A stretch of 64,000 nucleotides of DNA. It comes from Bradyrhizobium sp. WSM471. Its GTDB lineage: Bacteria; Pseudomonadota; Alphaproteobacteria; Rhizobiales; Xanthobacteraceae. Below are positions 35,640-44,210 of this stretch, piece by piece (the stretch's first letter is position 1; every line of letters starts with the position of its first letter). The DNA is taken from the NCBI RefSeq assembly GCF_000244915.1, contig NZ_CM001442.1, positions 6,572,001-6,636,000 of the forward strand, read 5' to 3'. A program made the position numbers and the translations under genes. The notes beneath the pieces were generated by a model, which was not told where the DNA came from, searched no databases, and worked only from the letters and a program-made list of their open reading frames with translations.

Positions 35640-35673
35640 AGCAGGGATGAGCGCAAAGGCTCCCATCCCTGCT
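35640..35673. terminator. Hairpin between convergent genes
   Basis: AGCAGGGATG (35640-35649) pairs perfectly with CATCCCTGCT (35664-35673), with AGC/GCT extending the stem inward past a two-base bulge. It lies between the LhgO-like gene and the convergent YdcH-like gene. It lacks a T-run on either strand, so its terminator role is only likely by position. Confidence 0.4.
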
Positions 35674-35712
35674 AGAAAGGGTACGTTCAACTCTACGCTG
35701 TTGCAGGGGTTA

Positions 35713-35892
35713 CTAGTGGAGCGTGTCGCCGTGCCTGAGACGCTCGATCTGGTCCTTGACCATCAACTTCCGGCGCTTCAACTCAACAATTTGCAGGTCG
35801 TCTGTTGAAAGGTGCACGAGAGCTTCGTGCAATTCGTTTTCGAGAGTTTTATGCTTCCGTTCCAATTCAACCAGATGTGCCTGAATTGTCAT
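35713..35892 (-). CDS. YdcH/DUF465-like small helical protein
   Basis: This 59-residue protein was chosen from the end of a longer open frame because GAGGAGG lies just before the ATG at 35892. It is one helical hairpin: H-L-V-E-L-E-R-K-H-K-T-L-E-N-E-L, a turn with S-T-D-D-L, then L-K-R-R-K-L-M-V-K-D-Q-I. This matches the DUF465/YdcH family of small coiled-coil proteins, whose function is unknown to me. A second member of this family lies at 36220-36426 on the opposite strand, so they are divergent paralogues. Confidence 0.85.
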   Translation of the reverse strand: MTIQAHLVELERKHKTLENELHEALVHLSTDDLQIVELKRRKLMVKDQIERLRHGDTLH

Positions 35893-36219
35893 TCGAAACC
35901 TCCTCGGTAGGGGTGAACCTTGGATTCGACCGGACGACGAAGTGTACATCACCGATTCGTTCTGTCGATGGGTATCCGTCGTCGCAGTGTCATTTTTGAA
36001 AATACATATGTAACGAAGCGTGAGTAAGGGAACCACGCGGGAAAAATCCGTGATATCAATGCGCTTGCGCAACGCCGGAGCGACCGCAGAAATATCTCGC
36101 GGGAGATCGACGCGGGACAGCCGGAGATCGCTTGCGATCACGGCGCGCAAGGACGATAGTTTCCACAGGGCATCCACAGCCTTAATCTCACGCCTATCGG
36201 TTTTTCGGCCACCGCAGAC
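35893..36219. other. Intergenic region without a gene between divergent DUF465 genes
   Basis: This 327-base gap is more AT-rich than its neighbours near 35985-36060 and must hold promoters for the two divergent DUF465 genes. No credible ribosome-binding site/ORF pair or structured RNA was recognised. Confidence 0.5.
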
Positions 36220-36426
36220 ATGACCAATGAAGATGCGCGCGAACTCGAATCCGAGCTCGCCCGGTTGCACCAGGAACACCGAGATCTCGATGTGGCGATC
36301 GATGCACTGCATCAATCGCCCGCCCCCGACCTGTTGCGGTTGCAGCGGTTGAAGAAACGCAAGCTGTTGTTGCGTGACCGTATCGCGTTCATCGAAGACC
36401 AGATCACGCCCGACATCATCGCCTGA
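36220..36426 (+). CDS. YdcH/DUF465-like small helical protein
   Basis: The 68-residue protein is a two-helix coiled-coil hairpin: E-L-E-S-E-L-A-R-L-H-Q-E-H-R-D-L-D, a turn with Pro-Ala-Pro, then L-K-K-R-K-L-L-L-R-D-R-I. The K-K-R-K-L-x-x-x-D-x-I end is the DUF465 signature and resembles the 59-residue protein on the other strand. The ribosome-binding site is weak. Function unknown. Confidence 0.8.
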   Translation: MTNEDARELESELARLHQEHRDLDVAIDALHQSPAPDLLRLQRLKKRKLLLRDRIAFIEDQITPDIIA

Positions 36427-36543
36427 TCCACAGGTAGAAACTTGGCGGCCCCCCCGGCACGTAAATCCGCTTGACTCGAAAGGAACAAAATAAGAACATT
36501 TGAGCACCCAAGCCCCCGGGGAAACCGTCCAAGGAACACGCAG

Positions 36544-36762
36544 ATGTCGGCAACCGCCCTTCTCGACAACAGCCATTATGAACAAGCCTGCGATCAGGCG
36601 ATCGCGATGTGCGACGGCAATCTGCGCAGCACCATCAAGGCGCTGATCATGGCCAATGAATATCTGGAGGCCGAGCTGGAGGAATTGCAGGCGGCGGTTT
36701 CCGCCGGGTGCATTCCGGAGACCTCGCGCAGCAAGATGCGGAGCAAGAGCAGCGCCGCCTGA
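36544..36762 (+). CDS. Small helical protein, unknown
   Basis: The 72-residue protein is mainly alpha-helical: an N-terminal helix with H-Y-E-Q-A-C-D-Q-A-I-A-M-C-D-G-N, then a second with L-I-M-A-N-E-Y-L-E-A-E-L-E-E-L. It ends in a Ser/Lys-rich tail. I do not recognise a family. GGAA-type bases precede the ATG, and it is followed 23 bases later by another small gene on the same strand, so the two may be co-transcribed. Confidence 0.6.
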   Translation: MSATALLDNSHYEQACDQAIAMCDGNLRSTIKALIMANEYLEAELEELQAAVSAGCIPETSRSKMRSKSSAA

Positions 36763-36785
36763 GCTGTCAGCTATCGGAGCCGACC

Positions 36786-37037
36786 ATGTCCGATGTCACC
36801 TATTACGTTGCATTACCCTTCCTGACCGACGAGGACGGATCGCCGGTCGCAGGTGCGGCCGAGGAATGCCAGAGCGCGGCGGCCGCGCTACGGCGCGCCG
36901 AGATCATGTCGCACGGCGCCGGCCACACCGGCGCCGTCGCGTTCAGCCGCAGCGGCGATCCCATGACCGGCGAATTCGGTGACGCCAAACTGCTCCGCAG
37001 CTTCGGCGACGTACCGAAAGACCTCGGCACGCTTTGA
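36786..37037 (+). CDS. Small protein, unknown
   Basis: The 83-residue protein begins with a beta-strand-like V-T-Y-Y-V-A-L-P-F, contains G-A-A-E-E-C-Q-S-A-A-A-A-L-R-R-A and a G-H-T-G-A-V-A-F-S-R-S-G-D-P segment, and resembles small conserved rhizobial proteins of unknown role. The ATG at 36786 is preferred over the start at 36708, which lies inside the previous gene. Its stop codon abuts the convergent GGDEF gene. Confidence 0.6.
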   Translation: MSDVTYYVALPFLTDEDGSPVAGAAEECQSAAAALRRAEIMSHGAGHTGAVAFSRSGDPMTGEFGDAKLLRSFGDVPKDLGTL

Positions 37038-37877
37038 CTAGCTGCTGACGAGCCTGATGCGCGGCTCGTGCCGCCGGTGCGCCTTGCGCACGTACATCGC
37101 GGCATCGGCCTCCTCCAGGGCGCGCGCGGCGTCGGACTGCACCCCAAGCAGGGCAACGCCGGCGGAAGCGCCCGCGCTCACGTGCTGGCCGCGAAAGACA
37201 AAGGACAATTCGTCGATGGCCTGCTCGAAGGCTGCGGCCTTCGCCTTGGCGTCGGTCTCGCTGAGATTCCAGAGCAGCAGCGCGAACTCGTCGCCGCCGA
37301 GCCGGCCGACCACGTCGGAGGCGCGGATCTGCCGCGTCAGCGTGGTGGCGATCGCCTTCAGCACCTCGTCGCCGGCCGCATGGCCGAAGGAATCGTTGAT
37401 CGGCTTCAGCCGATCGACGTCGAGCACGATCAGCGCGCCGCTGGCACGGTAGCGCTTCATGTAGGCTACGGCGCGTGCGAGCTCGCGTTCGAAGCCGCGC
37501 CGGTTCGGAATTTCGAGCAGGAAGTCGGTGTCGGCGGCAGCCTCCAGCTCCGCGACCCGCCGCAGCGCCCCCTTGAGCTTGCTCCGGAGCTCGCGGATGG
37601 TCGCGTTGATGGCCGGCTTGATAGCCGCCTTAACGGCCGGCTTGGCGCCGTCATCGGCAGACGCTTCGCGCCGCGGCGGTCTGGCCGGACGCCGCGCCGG
37701 ACGCTTAGCGGGATTCTCGGGCGGCCTCTTGGCCCGACGCTTGAGAGCAACTTTGGAGCGACCGGCGCTGGTTTTCGGGCCCTTTTTGGCCTTCGCAGCG
37801 CTCGCCCTTTTTGGTTTCTTCATGGGCATCCTGCTCAATGAAGGCTTGCGGGGATTCACCAAGACAGGATAGTGCAT
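37038..37877 (-). CDS. Diguanylate cyclase with a histone-like basic N-terminus
   Basis: The 279-residue protein has a Lys/Arg/Ala/Pro-rich N-terminal region (about 17-70), a short linker helix and a complete GGDEF domain (about 115-275). The active site G-G-D-E-F is at 194-198 and an inhibitory I-site R-A-S-D at 185-188 has the exact five-residue spacing, so active, feedback-controlled c-di-GMP synthesis is expected. No membrane segment or receiver domain is present. The start at 37877 has AAGGAGAAGGG upstream. The basic region could bind nucleic acid or anionic lipid, and how the enzyme is activated is unclear. Confidence 0.9.
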   Translation of the reverse strand: MHYPVLVNPRKPSLSRMPMKKPKRASAAKAKKGPKTSAGRSKVALKRRAKRPPENPAKRPARRPARPPRREASADDGAKPAVKAAIKPAINATIRELRSKLKGALRRVAELEAAADTDFLLEIPNRRGFERELARAVAYMKRYRASGALIVLDVDRLKPINDSFGHAAGDEVLKAIATTLTRQIRASDVVGRLGGDEFALLLWNLSETDAKAKAAAFEQAIDELSFVFRGQHVSAGASAGVALLGVQSDAARALEEADAAMYVRKAHRRHEPRIRLVSS

Positions 37878-37964
37878 TCCCTTCTCCTTGCCACCGCCTT
37901 GCGAGCCACCGGCCGGAACCGCTAATCTGGCCTATCTTCCTGTTTTTCGAGCACAATTCACGTC

Positions 37965-38453
37965 ATGACCGCGCCGATCGCCATCATCATGGGAAGCCAG
38001 TCGGACTGGGACACGATGCGGCATGCCGCCGATACGCTCGCAGGACTCGGCGTTGCCGCCGATACCCGCATCGTTTCGGCACACCGCACCCCCGACCGGC
38101 TGTTTACGTTCGCCAAAGGCGCCAAGACGGCTGGCTACAAGGTCATCATCGCCGGCGCGGGTGGCGCAGCCCACCTGCCCGGAATGGCGGCGGCGCTGAC
38201 GGAACTGCCCGTGTTCGGCGTCCCGATTGAATCCAGGACGCTCAAGGGTATCGATTCGCTCTATTCGATCGTCCAGATGCCCGCAGGCATCCCGGTTGGC
38301 ACCCTCGCCATCGGCAAGGCCGGTGCCATCAATGCGGCGCTGCTGGCGGCTGCCGTGCTGGCCTTGTCCGACCCGGCCTTGTCCGACCGCCTCGCCGCCT
38401 GGCGCAAGGCGCAAACCGAAGCCGTGGCCGAGCGTCCGGAGGACAAGGCGTGA
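37965..38453 (+). CDS. purE: N5-carboxyaminoimidazole ribonucleotide mutase
   Basis: The 162-residue class I PurE moves the carboxyl group of N5-CAIR to C4, forming CAIR in purine biosynthesis. The I-M-G-S-Q-S-D-W motif and the catalytic S-A-H-R-T-P are present, as is the [11 protein letters not shown] loop. It overlaps purK by four bases, so the two are translated together. Confidence 0.96.
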   Translation: MTAPIAIIMGSQSDWDTMRHAADTLAGLGVAADTRIVSAHRTPDRLFTFAKGAKTAGYKVIIAGAGGAAHLPGMAAALTELPVFGVPIESRTLKGIDSLYSIVQMPAGIPVGTLAIGKAGAINAALLAAAVLALSDPALSDRLAAWRKAQTEAVAERPEDKA

Positions 38454-39556
38454 CTGACGCAAAGCAGGTGAAGCTGAAGCCCGGCGACACCATTGGCATC
38501 CTCGGCGGCGGACAATTGGGGCGGATGCTGGCCATGGCGGCAGCCCGGCTCGGCCTGCGCTGCCAGGTGTTCTCGCCCGATCCGGACTCACCGGCCTTCG
38601 ACGTCGTCCTGAATGCGACCTGCGCCGAATATGCCGATGTCGAAGCACTCGAGCTGTTCGCCAACGACGTCGACGTCATCACCTACGAATTCGAGAACGT
38701 GCCGTCCGCGGCCGCGATGGTGCTGGATGCGCGCCGCCCGGTGCTGCCCAACCGCAAGATCCTCGAGACCACCCAGGACCGGCTCGCCGAGAAGGATTTC
38801 GTGACGCGGCTGGGCATCGGCACCGCAGCCTATGCCGACGTCACCTCGGTCCCGTCATTGCGCGAGGCGATCGCCAGGATCGGCCTTCCGGCGGTGCTGA
38901 AGACCCGCCGCTTCGGCTATGACGGCAAGGGCCAGGCCATCATCCGCGAGGGCGACGACATCGCGAAAGTGTGGACCAGTCTCGCCACCAAATCGGCGAT
39001 CCTGGAAGCCTTCGTGCCCTACGAACGTGAGATTTCCGTGATCGCCGCCCGCTCGGCCACAGGCCAGGTCGAGTGTTTCGACGTCACCGAAAACGAGCAC
39101 CGCGACCACATCCTGAAGATCTCCCGTGCGCCCGCGCGCATCCCGGACCTGCTCGCCGAGGAAGCGCGCAGCATCGCCGGCAAGATCGCGGGCGCGCTCG
39201 ATTATGTCGGCGTGCTTGCCGTCGAGATGTTCGTGCTCGCCAACGGCAGCGGACCCAAGGTGCTGGTCAACGAGATCGCTCCGCGCGTGCACAATTCCGG
39301 ACACTGGACGCTCGACGGTGCGTCCGTCTCGCAGTTCGAGCAGCACATTCGCGCCATTGCCGGCTGGCCTCTCGGCAAGCCCGTGCGCCACGGCGAAGTC
39401 GTCACCATGACCAATCTGATCGGCGACGAGATCAACGAATATGACAAGTGGCTGAGCGTGCCGGGCGCGACCGTGCACATCTACGGCAAGGGCGCGCCGC
39501 GTCCGGGCCGCAAGATGGGCCACGTCACCGAAGTGCGACCCACGACCGGGAATTAG
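38450..39556 (+). CDS. purK: N5-carboxyaminoimidazole ribonucleotide synthase
   Basis: The 368-residue ATP-grasp enzyme makes N5-CAIR from AIR, bicarbonate and ATP, supplying PurE. Motifs include [11 protein letters not shown] near the N-terminus, the [13 protein letters not shown] loop, and [14 protein letters not shown] in the active site. It starts with GTG at 38450, overlapping the purE stop (GTGA), with GGAGG nine bases upstream. Length is normal. Confidence 0.96.
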   Translation: MTDAKQVKLKPGDTIGILGGGQLGRMLAMAAARLGLRCQVFSPDPDSPAFDVVLNATCAEYADVEALELFANDVDVITYEFENVPSAAAMVLDARRPVLPNRKILETTQDRLAEKDFVTRLGIGTAAYADVTSVPSLREAIARIGLPAVLKTRRFGYDGKGQAIIREGDDIAKVWTSLATKSAILEAFVPYEREISVIAARSATGQVECFDVTENEHRDHILKISRAPARIPDLLAEEARSIAGKIAGALDYVGVLAVEMFVLANGSGPKVLVNEIAPRVHNSGHWTLDGASVSQFEQHIRAIAGWPLGKPVRHGEVVTMTNLIGDEINEYDKWLSVPGATVHIYGKGAPRPGRKMGHVTEVRPTTGN

Positions 39557-39588
39557 CGGGGCCGCGGCGCATGCCGCGATCCCGCTTT
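39555..39588. terminator. Hairpin between convergent purK and aqpZ
   Basis: AGCGGG (39555-39560) pairs with CCCGCT (39581-39586), with an inner GC-rich stem, and TT follows on the plus strand. It begins within the purK stop region and lies between two convergent genes, so it may end both transcripts. Confidence 0.45.
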
Positions 39589-39592
39589 GCGA

Positions 39593-40315
39593 TTACGCCG
39601 TCTTCGCGCCCGCGACGACGCCGGTGGGTTCGTCGCTGAGCCAGCGATAGATCACCCCGCCCAGCGCGCCGCCGATCAGAGGCGCGACCCAAAACAGCCA
39701 GAGCTGCGACAGCGCCCAGCCGCCGACGAACAGCGCGGGCCCCGTGCTGCGCGCCGGGTTCACCGAGGTGTTGGTGACGGGGATGCTGACGAGATGGATC
39801 ATCACCAGTGCAAGCCCGATCGCCAGCGGTGCAAAGCCCACCGGCGCGCGGCCGTGGGTGGCGCCCATGATGATGAACAGGAACATCATGGTCATAACCA
39901 CCTCGGTGAGGAAGCACACGATCATGCTGTACTGGCCGGGAGAATGGGCGTCGTAGCCGTTGGACGCGAACCCTTTGCTGACGTCGAAGCCGGAAGCTCC
40001 GCTTGCGATGACGTAGAGCAGCCACGCCGCCACGATCGCGCCGGCGACCTGTGCGATCACATAAGGCAGGATCTGTCCGGCCGGAAAACGTCCGCCGGCA
40101 GCAAGACCGACGGTGACGGCCGGATTGAGATGGCAGCCTGAGATGTGGCCGATCGCATAGGCCATGGTGACCACGCTCAGCCCGAATGCGAAGGAGACAC
40201 CGACCAGACCGATACCGACCTGCGGAAAGCCGGCTGCGATCACGGCACTTCCGCAACCTGCGAATGTAAGCCAAAAGGTGCCGATAGCCTCGGCCGCGTA
40301 TTTCTTCATATCCAT
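39593..40315 (-). CDS. aqpZ: Aquaporin Z
   Basis: This 240-residue water channel has six transmembrane segments and two Asn-Pro-Ala half-helices: N-P-A-V-T-V (from residue 64) and N-P-A-R-S near the C-terminus. The [16 protein letters not shown] region supplies the His, Thr and Arg of a narrow water-selective filter, favouring AqpZ over a glycerol facilitator. The start at 40315 has AGGGGAC upstream; a longer frame upstream adds an unconserved leader. It is divergent from rpsU. Confidence 0.95.
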   Translation of the reverse strand: MDMKKYAAEAIGTFWLTFAGCGSAVIAAGFPQVGIGLVGVSFAFGLSVVTMAYAIGHISGCHLNPAVTVGLAAGGRFPAGQILPYVIAQVAGAIVAAWLLYVIASGASGFDVSKGFASNGYDAHSPGQYSMIVCFLTEVVMTMMFLFIIMGATHGRAPVGFAPLAIGLALVMIHLVSIPVTNTSVNPARSTGPALFVGGWALSQLWLFWVAPLIGGALGGVIYRWLSDEPTGVVAGAKTA

Positions 40316-40575
40316 GTGGCGTCCCCTGCTTTCAAAGATTCCGGAACAAAGCCCCGAAAACGGCCCCACCCTTGGCGTCGAATCTCCCAAATCAGGGCCG
40401 CACAGAGGTATTTTGCCTCATTTAATGGCTGAACTTGGCCCGAAAACCCGCTTGGCCGGTGGACATCCCAGGTTTTGTCTGATACATCCGCGCCCTCAAG
40501 GTTAAGGGCTTGTGCGTTTCGCCATCCCCTTTGACTTACCAGAATTCAAATCCGATCCACTGAAGAGGATGCCGC

Positions 40576-40890
40576 GTGCAGGTTCTCGTTCGCGATAACA
40601 ATGTCGATCAAGCCCTCAAGGCGCTGAAGAAGAAGATGCAGCGCGAGGGTATTTTCCGCGAGATGAAGCTCCGCGGTCACTACGAAAAGCCCTCCGAGAA
40701 GAAGGCCCGTGAAAAGGCCGAAGCCGTGCGTCGCGCACGCAAGCTGGCCCGCAAGAAGCTGCAGCGCGAAGGCCTGCTGCCGATGAAGCCGAAGCCGGTG
40801 TTCGGCGCCGGCCCCGGCGGTGATCGCGGCGGTCGCGGCGGCCCGGGTGCTGGTGCAGGTGCAAGTGCTGGTCCGCGCGGACCGCGCTGA
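40576..40890 (+). CDS. rpsU: 30S ribosomal protein S21 with Gly-rich tail
   Basis: This 104-residue S21 protein has the standard core (residues 1-70: [18 protein letters not shown], then [16 protein letters not shown]). A C-terminal Gly/Ala/Pro/Arg-rich extension of about 30 residues is extra compared with the usual ~70-residue form. Such tails occur in some alphaproteobacterial S21. Start GTG at 40576 with AGAGGA upstream. A strong terminator follows. Confidence 0.96.
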   Translation: MQVLVRDNNVDQALKALKKKMQREGIFREMKLRGHYEKPSEKKAREKAEAVRRARKLARKKLQREGLLPMKPKPVFGAGPGGDRGGRGGPGAGAGASAGPRGPR

Positions 40891-40923
40891 TTTTCCGGAC
40901 TTGAGACACTTCAGTTTTCGATG

Positions 40924-40953
40924 ACGCGGGCCCCTGGCCCGCGTTATTGTTTT
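40924..40953 (+). terminator. Intrinsic terminator after rpsU
   Basis: A perfect 9-bp stem ACGCGGGCC/GGCCCGCGT (40924-40932 and 40936-40944) with a CCT loop is followed by TATTGTTTT. It lies about 35 bases after the rpsU stop. Confidence 0.88.
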
Positions 40954-41015
40954 GTGAGCGGTGCCTTGCTGGGATGGGGCACTACCGATGCGGCACTGGC
41001 GCGAGCGAACCGTAG

Positions 41016-41666
41016 ATGGCCTCCCCTTTCCCCAAGCGCGGCTTGGCGCGGTTACGCCAGATCCTGCTGCAGCCGTTGGCGCTGGCCTTGATGGGAATCT
41101 CGCTGTGCGGCTGCTCCTTCGACCTGGGATCGCTGACGCCGGAGAAGGAGAAGCCGCAGGAGGCACCCAAGGCAGCTGCGACCGCCGAGAACGTGGTCAG
41201 CGCAGTCAACGTCAGCGAAGCCCAGGCCCATACGGCCAAGGCCCAGGCCCTGGCAAAGTCCGGCGAGACGACGGCCGCGCTCGATGAATTCAATCACGCG
41301 GTCGAACTCGATCCCTATAATGCGCAGGCACTCTATGGCCGCGCCCTGATCTACCAGGGCAAGAACCAGCACGATTTCGCGATCGCCGATTTCAGCGCGG
41401 CGAGCGGCCTTAACCCGCAGAAGGTCGAGCCGCTGCTCGGCCGCGCCACCAGTTATCTCGCCCTCGGCAAGGCCAAGGAGGCCGCGGCCGATCTGGATGA
41501 GGCTTCCGAGGCCGATCCACATAATGCCCAGGTCTGGACCATCCGCGGGCAAGCCTATGAACGGCTGGGCGACAGGACCAAGGCGGCGGCGTCCTACACC
41601 AAGGCGGTCTCGCTTCGTCCGCGCGACGATGCCGCCCGCAGCGGCCTCGCCCGCGTCGGCGGCTGA
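41016..41666 (+). CDS. TPR-containing lipoprotein
   Basis: The 216-residue protein has a basic N-terminus, a hydrophobic stretch and a lipobox-like S-L-C-G-C (acylation on the second Cys, about residue 33), so it is likely a lipoprotein. At least four tetratricopeptide repeats follow, with clear A-x-x-x-Y-x-x-A-x-x-L-x-P-x-x-A-x-A-L-Y-G-R-A patterns. TPR lipoproteins usually act as scaffolds in envelope complexes. No partner is evident from the neighbourhood. Confidence 0.85.
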   Translation: MASPFPKRGLARLRQILLQPLALALMGISLCGCSFDLGSLTPEKEKPQEAPKAAATAENVVSAVNVSEAQAHTAKAQALAKSGETTAALDEFNHAVELDPYNAQALYGRALIYQGKNQHDFAIADFSAASGLNPQKVEPLLGRATSYLALGKAKEAAADLDEASEADPHNAQVWTIRGQAYERLGDRTKAAASYTKAVSLRPRDDAARSGLARVGG

Positions 41667-41690
41667 CGATTCTGGCGCGGAAGCGCCGTC

Positions 41691-42632
41691 TTAATCCGGG
41701 GTGACGCCCTTCGGCAGAACGGAGTGGAACATGGACTTGACGCCCGACAGCATGTCGTCGGCGACATTGGTCTTCGGCCGCGGCATGGACGCGCCGGCAT
41801 CGGCGCGCAGATCGAGCGGGGGCGCAATCATCGGGACCGGAATATCAGCCGGCGGTGTCAGCCGATTCGGGTTCTCGTTGCCGACCGAAGCGGTATAGGG
41901 CGGGCTCGGCTGCGACGAGCCGCCATTGCCATAGGCCTCCGCTGCGGGTGTCGAGACCGTGATCGGCGGCGGCAACGGACGAACCGATGACGTATCCACG
42001 GGAATGATACGCGGGGCCTCCGGGGTGCGGGCGGCTTCACGCACCGCAGGCTCCTGAGTCTTCTCGGGCGACTTGGTCTCCGAAGACCTGTTGTCGGAAG
42101 ACTTGGTGTCGGAAGATTTGGCCTCAGCCGCTTTGCTCTCAGGCGACTTGCGCAGGCGCTCGATCGCGGCGCGCACGAGATCGTTGGCGTCGGGGGTTGC
42201 GGCCGGCGCGGCAGCAGCCGGCGCCGAATTGGCCTCCACCACCGGGGTGGGGGGGGCGGGTGCACTGATGGCCGGGGTGGACTTGGCGACCGCCTTCTCG
42301 CGCGCGGACGGCTTGCCGCGCGGCGAGGCCTCGGCCGGGGCCACGTCCGCGGTCTTGGCCTCCGCGGCGGGCTGATCCGCAGCCTTCTCGGCCGCCGGCT
42401 TGTCCGTCACCTTCTTCTCGGAAATGCCCTTGGCCTTGACGCCGGGCGCGGGGAGGTTGGCCACATCCGCGGGCTTGCCGTTCTTGCCCGCCTCGGCGGG
42501 CGCCATCACGGCCGCGGGTGCATCCGCCGCCGGCTTGGCGTTGATGTAATGATTAACGATGTACGCCCCGATGATCGTTGCGAGCACCGAGGGGAAGATG
42601 TCCATCGAGATTTTAGCGACGTATTTCAGCAT
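41691..42632 (-). CDS. Single-span membrane protein with long Ala/Pro/Ser-rich region
   Basis: The 313-residue product has one N-terminal transmembrane helix (about 8-26: I-S-M-D-I-F-P-S-V-L-A-T-I-I-G-A-Y-I-V) followed by a very long low-complexity periplasmic or cytoplasmic region rich in Ala, Pro, Lys, Ser and Glu, with a run of K-S-S-D-T-K-S-S-D repeats around 175-195. No enzyme domain is visible. The start at 42632 follows GGGGAG; the in-frame ATG at 42689 is the alternative. It may act as a flexible anchor or spacer. Confidence 0.7.
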   Translation of the reverse strand: MLKYVAKISMDIFPSVLATIIGAYIVNHYINAKPAADAPAAVMAPAEAGKNGKPADVANLPAPGVKAKGISEKKVTDKPAAEKAADQPAAEAKTADVAPAEASPRGKPSAREKAVAKSTPAISAPAPPTPVVEANSAPAAAAPAATPDANDLVRAAIERLRKSPESKAAEAKSSDTKSSDNRSSETKSPEKTQEPAVREAARTPEAPRIIPVDTSSVRPLPPPITVSTPAAEAYGNGGSSQPSPPYTASVGNENPNRLTPPADIPVPMIAPPLDLRADAGASMPRPKTNVADDMLSGVKSMFHSVLPKGVTPD

Positions 42633-42724
42633 TCCGGCCACTCCCCGCGCGATCTGATGCGGGAACTTTGAGGCATAGTGAGGGATCAACTGCGACGGAT
42701 CAATGGCAAAGGGGTACGCCGGAC

Positions 42725-43009
42725 TTACGACTTCAGCTCAACCTCAAGGAACACGATCTCGGTTGCGGTTTCGTTAAGCACGTCGTGCTGGACGCCGGCC
42801 TTGCGAAAATAGGATTTCCCGGCTGCAAGCTGTGCTTTGGTCCGCTCGCCATCGGGTGCCACGATGGTCATTTCCCCTGCGACCACGGGAACAATGACGT
42901 AGTCCATGCCGTGGGTGTGATGCCCGGTGGCGCTGTTTGGCGCGAGCCGCCACTCGGTCACCCGAACCTGCTCATTGTCGACCTGAACTTCGGACTTGGC
43001 GGCAAGCAT
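42725..43009 (-). CDS. Small cupin domain protein
   Basis: The 94-residue single cupin has the metal-binding motif with His30, His31 and His33 (A-T-G-H-H-T-H-G) and a second-motif His75 (G-V-Q-H-D-V). The length corresponds to one beta-barrel only. Such proteins are often small isomerases, dioxygenases or metal-dependent binding proteins; nothing here tells which. It lies 33 bases upstream of nothing obvious and is followed on the minus strand by the gap before the membrane protein, so it may be monocistronic or end a short operon with the antiporter upstream. Confidence 0.85.
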   Translation of the reverse strand: MLAAKSEVQVDNEQVRVTEWRLAPNSATGHHTHGMDYVIVPVVAGEMTIVAPDGERTKAQLAAGKSYFRKAGVQHDVLNETATEIVFLEVELKS

Positions 43010-43042
43010 CGGAACTCTCCTGGGGCATATCCGGAAATCGGT

Positions 43043-44140
43043 TTAGGGCACGAAAACCATGAACACGTAGACGGCAAATACCACCATATGGACCAGCCCG
43101 AACAGGACATTGGTCCTGCCCGTACCGAAGGTCAGCATGCTCAAAAAGAAGGTCAGGAGCAAAAGCACGCTGCCCTGGTCGCTGAGGCCGAGCGTGAGCT
43201 CCTTGTCGAGTGCATAGGTCGCGACACCGACGGCCGGGATGGTCAGCCCGATGGTGGCGAGCGACGAGCCGAGCGCGAGGTTGATGCTCTTCTGGAGGTC
43301 GTTCTTGCGGGCGGCCGAGACGGCCGCGACGCCTTCCGGCAGCAGGATCAGGAGCGCGACCAGAAGTCCGGCAAAGGCAGGCGGCGCACCAATTTTGGCC
43401 CCGACGGCGTCGACCACCAGCGAGAATTTCTTGGACAGCAGTACGACCGCCAGCAACGCGATCAGCAGCAGCACGACGCTGAGCACCAAGGTCCGGCCCG
43501 CCAGATGCGCCCCGCCGCTGCCGCCGCCCGCCCGTTCGTGAACGAAGTAATCCTTGTGCAGCACGGTCTGGGTGTAGAGAAACACCCCGTACAGCGCGAG
43601 CGTGACCACGTCGACGAAGCCGAGTTGAACCGCCGAATAGACCGGGCCCGGCGTGGTCGTGGTGTAGTTCGGCATGATCAGGGTGATGGTCGCGAGCGCG
43701 AACAGCACGCTGAGATAGACGTTGGCGCCGGAGAGCTGAAAGCCCTGCTCGCGATAGCGCAGGCCGCCGATGAAGATGCAGAGCCCGACGAGGCCATTGC
43801 AGACGATCATGACCACGGCGAACACGGTGTCGCGCGCCAGTTCCGGGGCGGGCTTGTCGCCCAGCATGATCGTGGTGATCAGCGCCACCTCGATGATGGT
43901 CACCGCGAGCGTCAGCACCAGCGTGCCGTAGGGTTCGCCGACCCGCTCGGCGATCATCTCGGCATGATGGACCGCGGCAAACACCGTGCCGAACAGGATG
44001 ACGAGGAGCACGAGAGCGAAGACGAGCCCGCCGAACGACAGCGTAAACACGTAGCCCGTCGCGCTGACGGCCACGAACAGCAGCACGGCCAGCGCCGGAA
44101 AGATCCAGGCCGACCGAGGCATCGGATTGTGCGCGCTCAT
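43043..44140 (-). CDS. chaA: Calcium/cation:proton antiporter, ChaA type
   Basis: This 365-residue protein has about 11 membrane segments and two related halves. The G-E-P-Y-G-T-L-V-L-T-L-A-V-T-I-I-E motif in the first half and L-L-P-E-G-V-A-A-V-S-A-A-R in the second are the conserved acidic regions of the Ca2+/cation antiporter superfamily, and the overall form is that of ChaA, which exports calcium, sodium or potassium in exchange for protons. The cupin gene follows it on the same strand, 33 bases after its stop. Confidence 0.85.
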   Translation of the reverse strand: MSAHNPMPRSAWIFPALAVLLFVAVSATGYVFTLSFGGLVFALVLLVILFGTVFAAVHHAEMIAERVGEPYGTLVLTLAVTIIEVALITTIMLGDKPAPELARDTVFAVVMIVCNGLVGLCIFIGGLRYREQGFQLSGANVYLSVLFALATITLIMPNYTTTTPGPVYSAVQLGFVDVVTLALYGVFLYTQTVLHKDYFVHERAGGGSGGAHLAGRTLVLSVVLLLIALLAVVLLSKKFSLVVDAVGAKIGAPPAFAGLLVALLILLPEGVAAVSAARKNDLQKSINLALGSSLATIGLTIPAVGVATYALDKELTLGLSDQGSVLLLLTFFLSMLTFGTGRTNVLFGLVHMVVFAVYVFMVFVP

Positions 44141-44210
44141 CCATCGGCTCCAATTGCTTCGCGCAAATTCATCGCATCTTGGGCGAGCAGTAGCAAATCG
44201 GCCGGCGGAT

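Noticed and set aside
35575..35808. 77-codon plus-strand frame over the first DUF465 gene
   Set aside because: It overlaps a gene with a strong ribosome-binding site and family match on the other strand.
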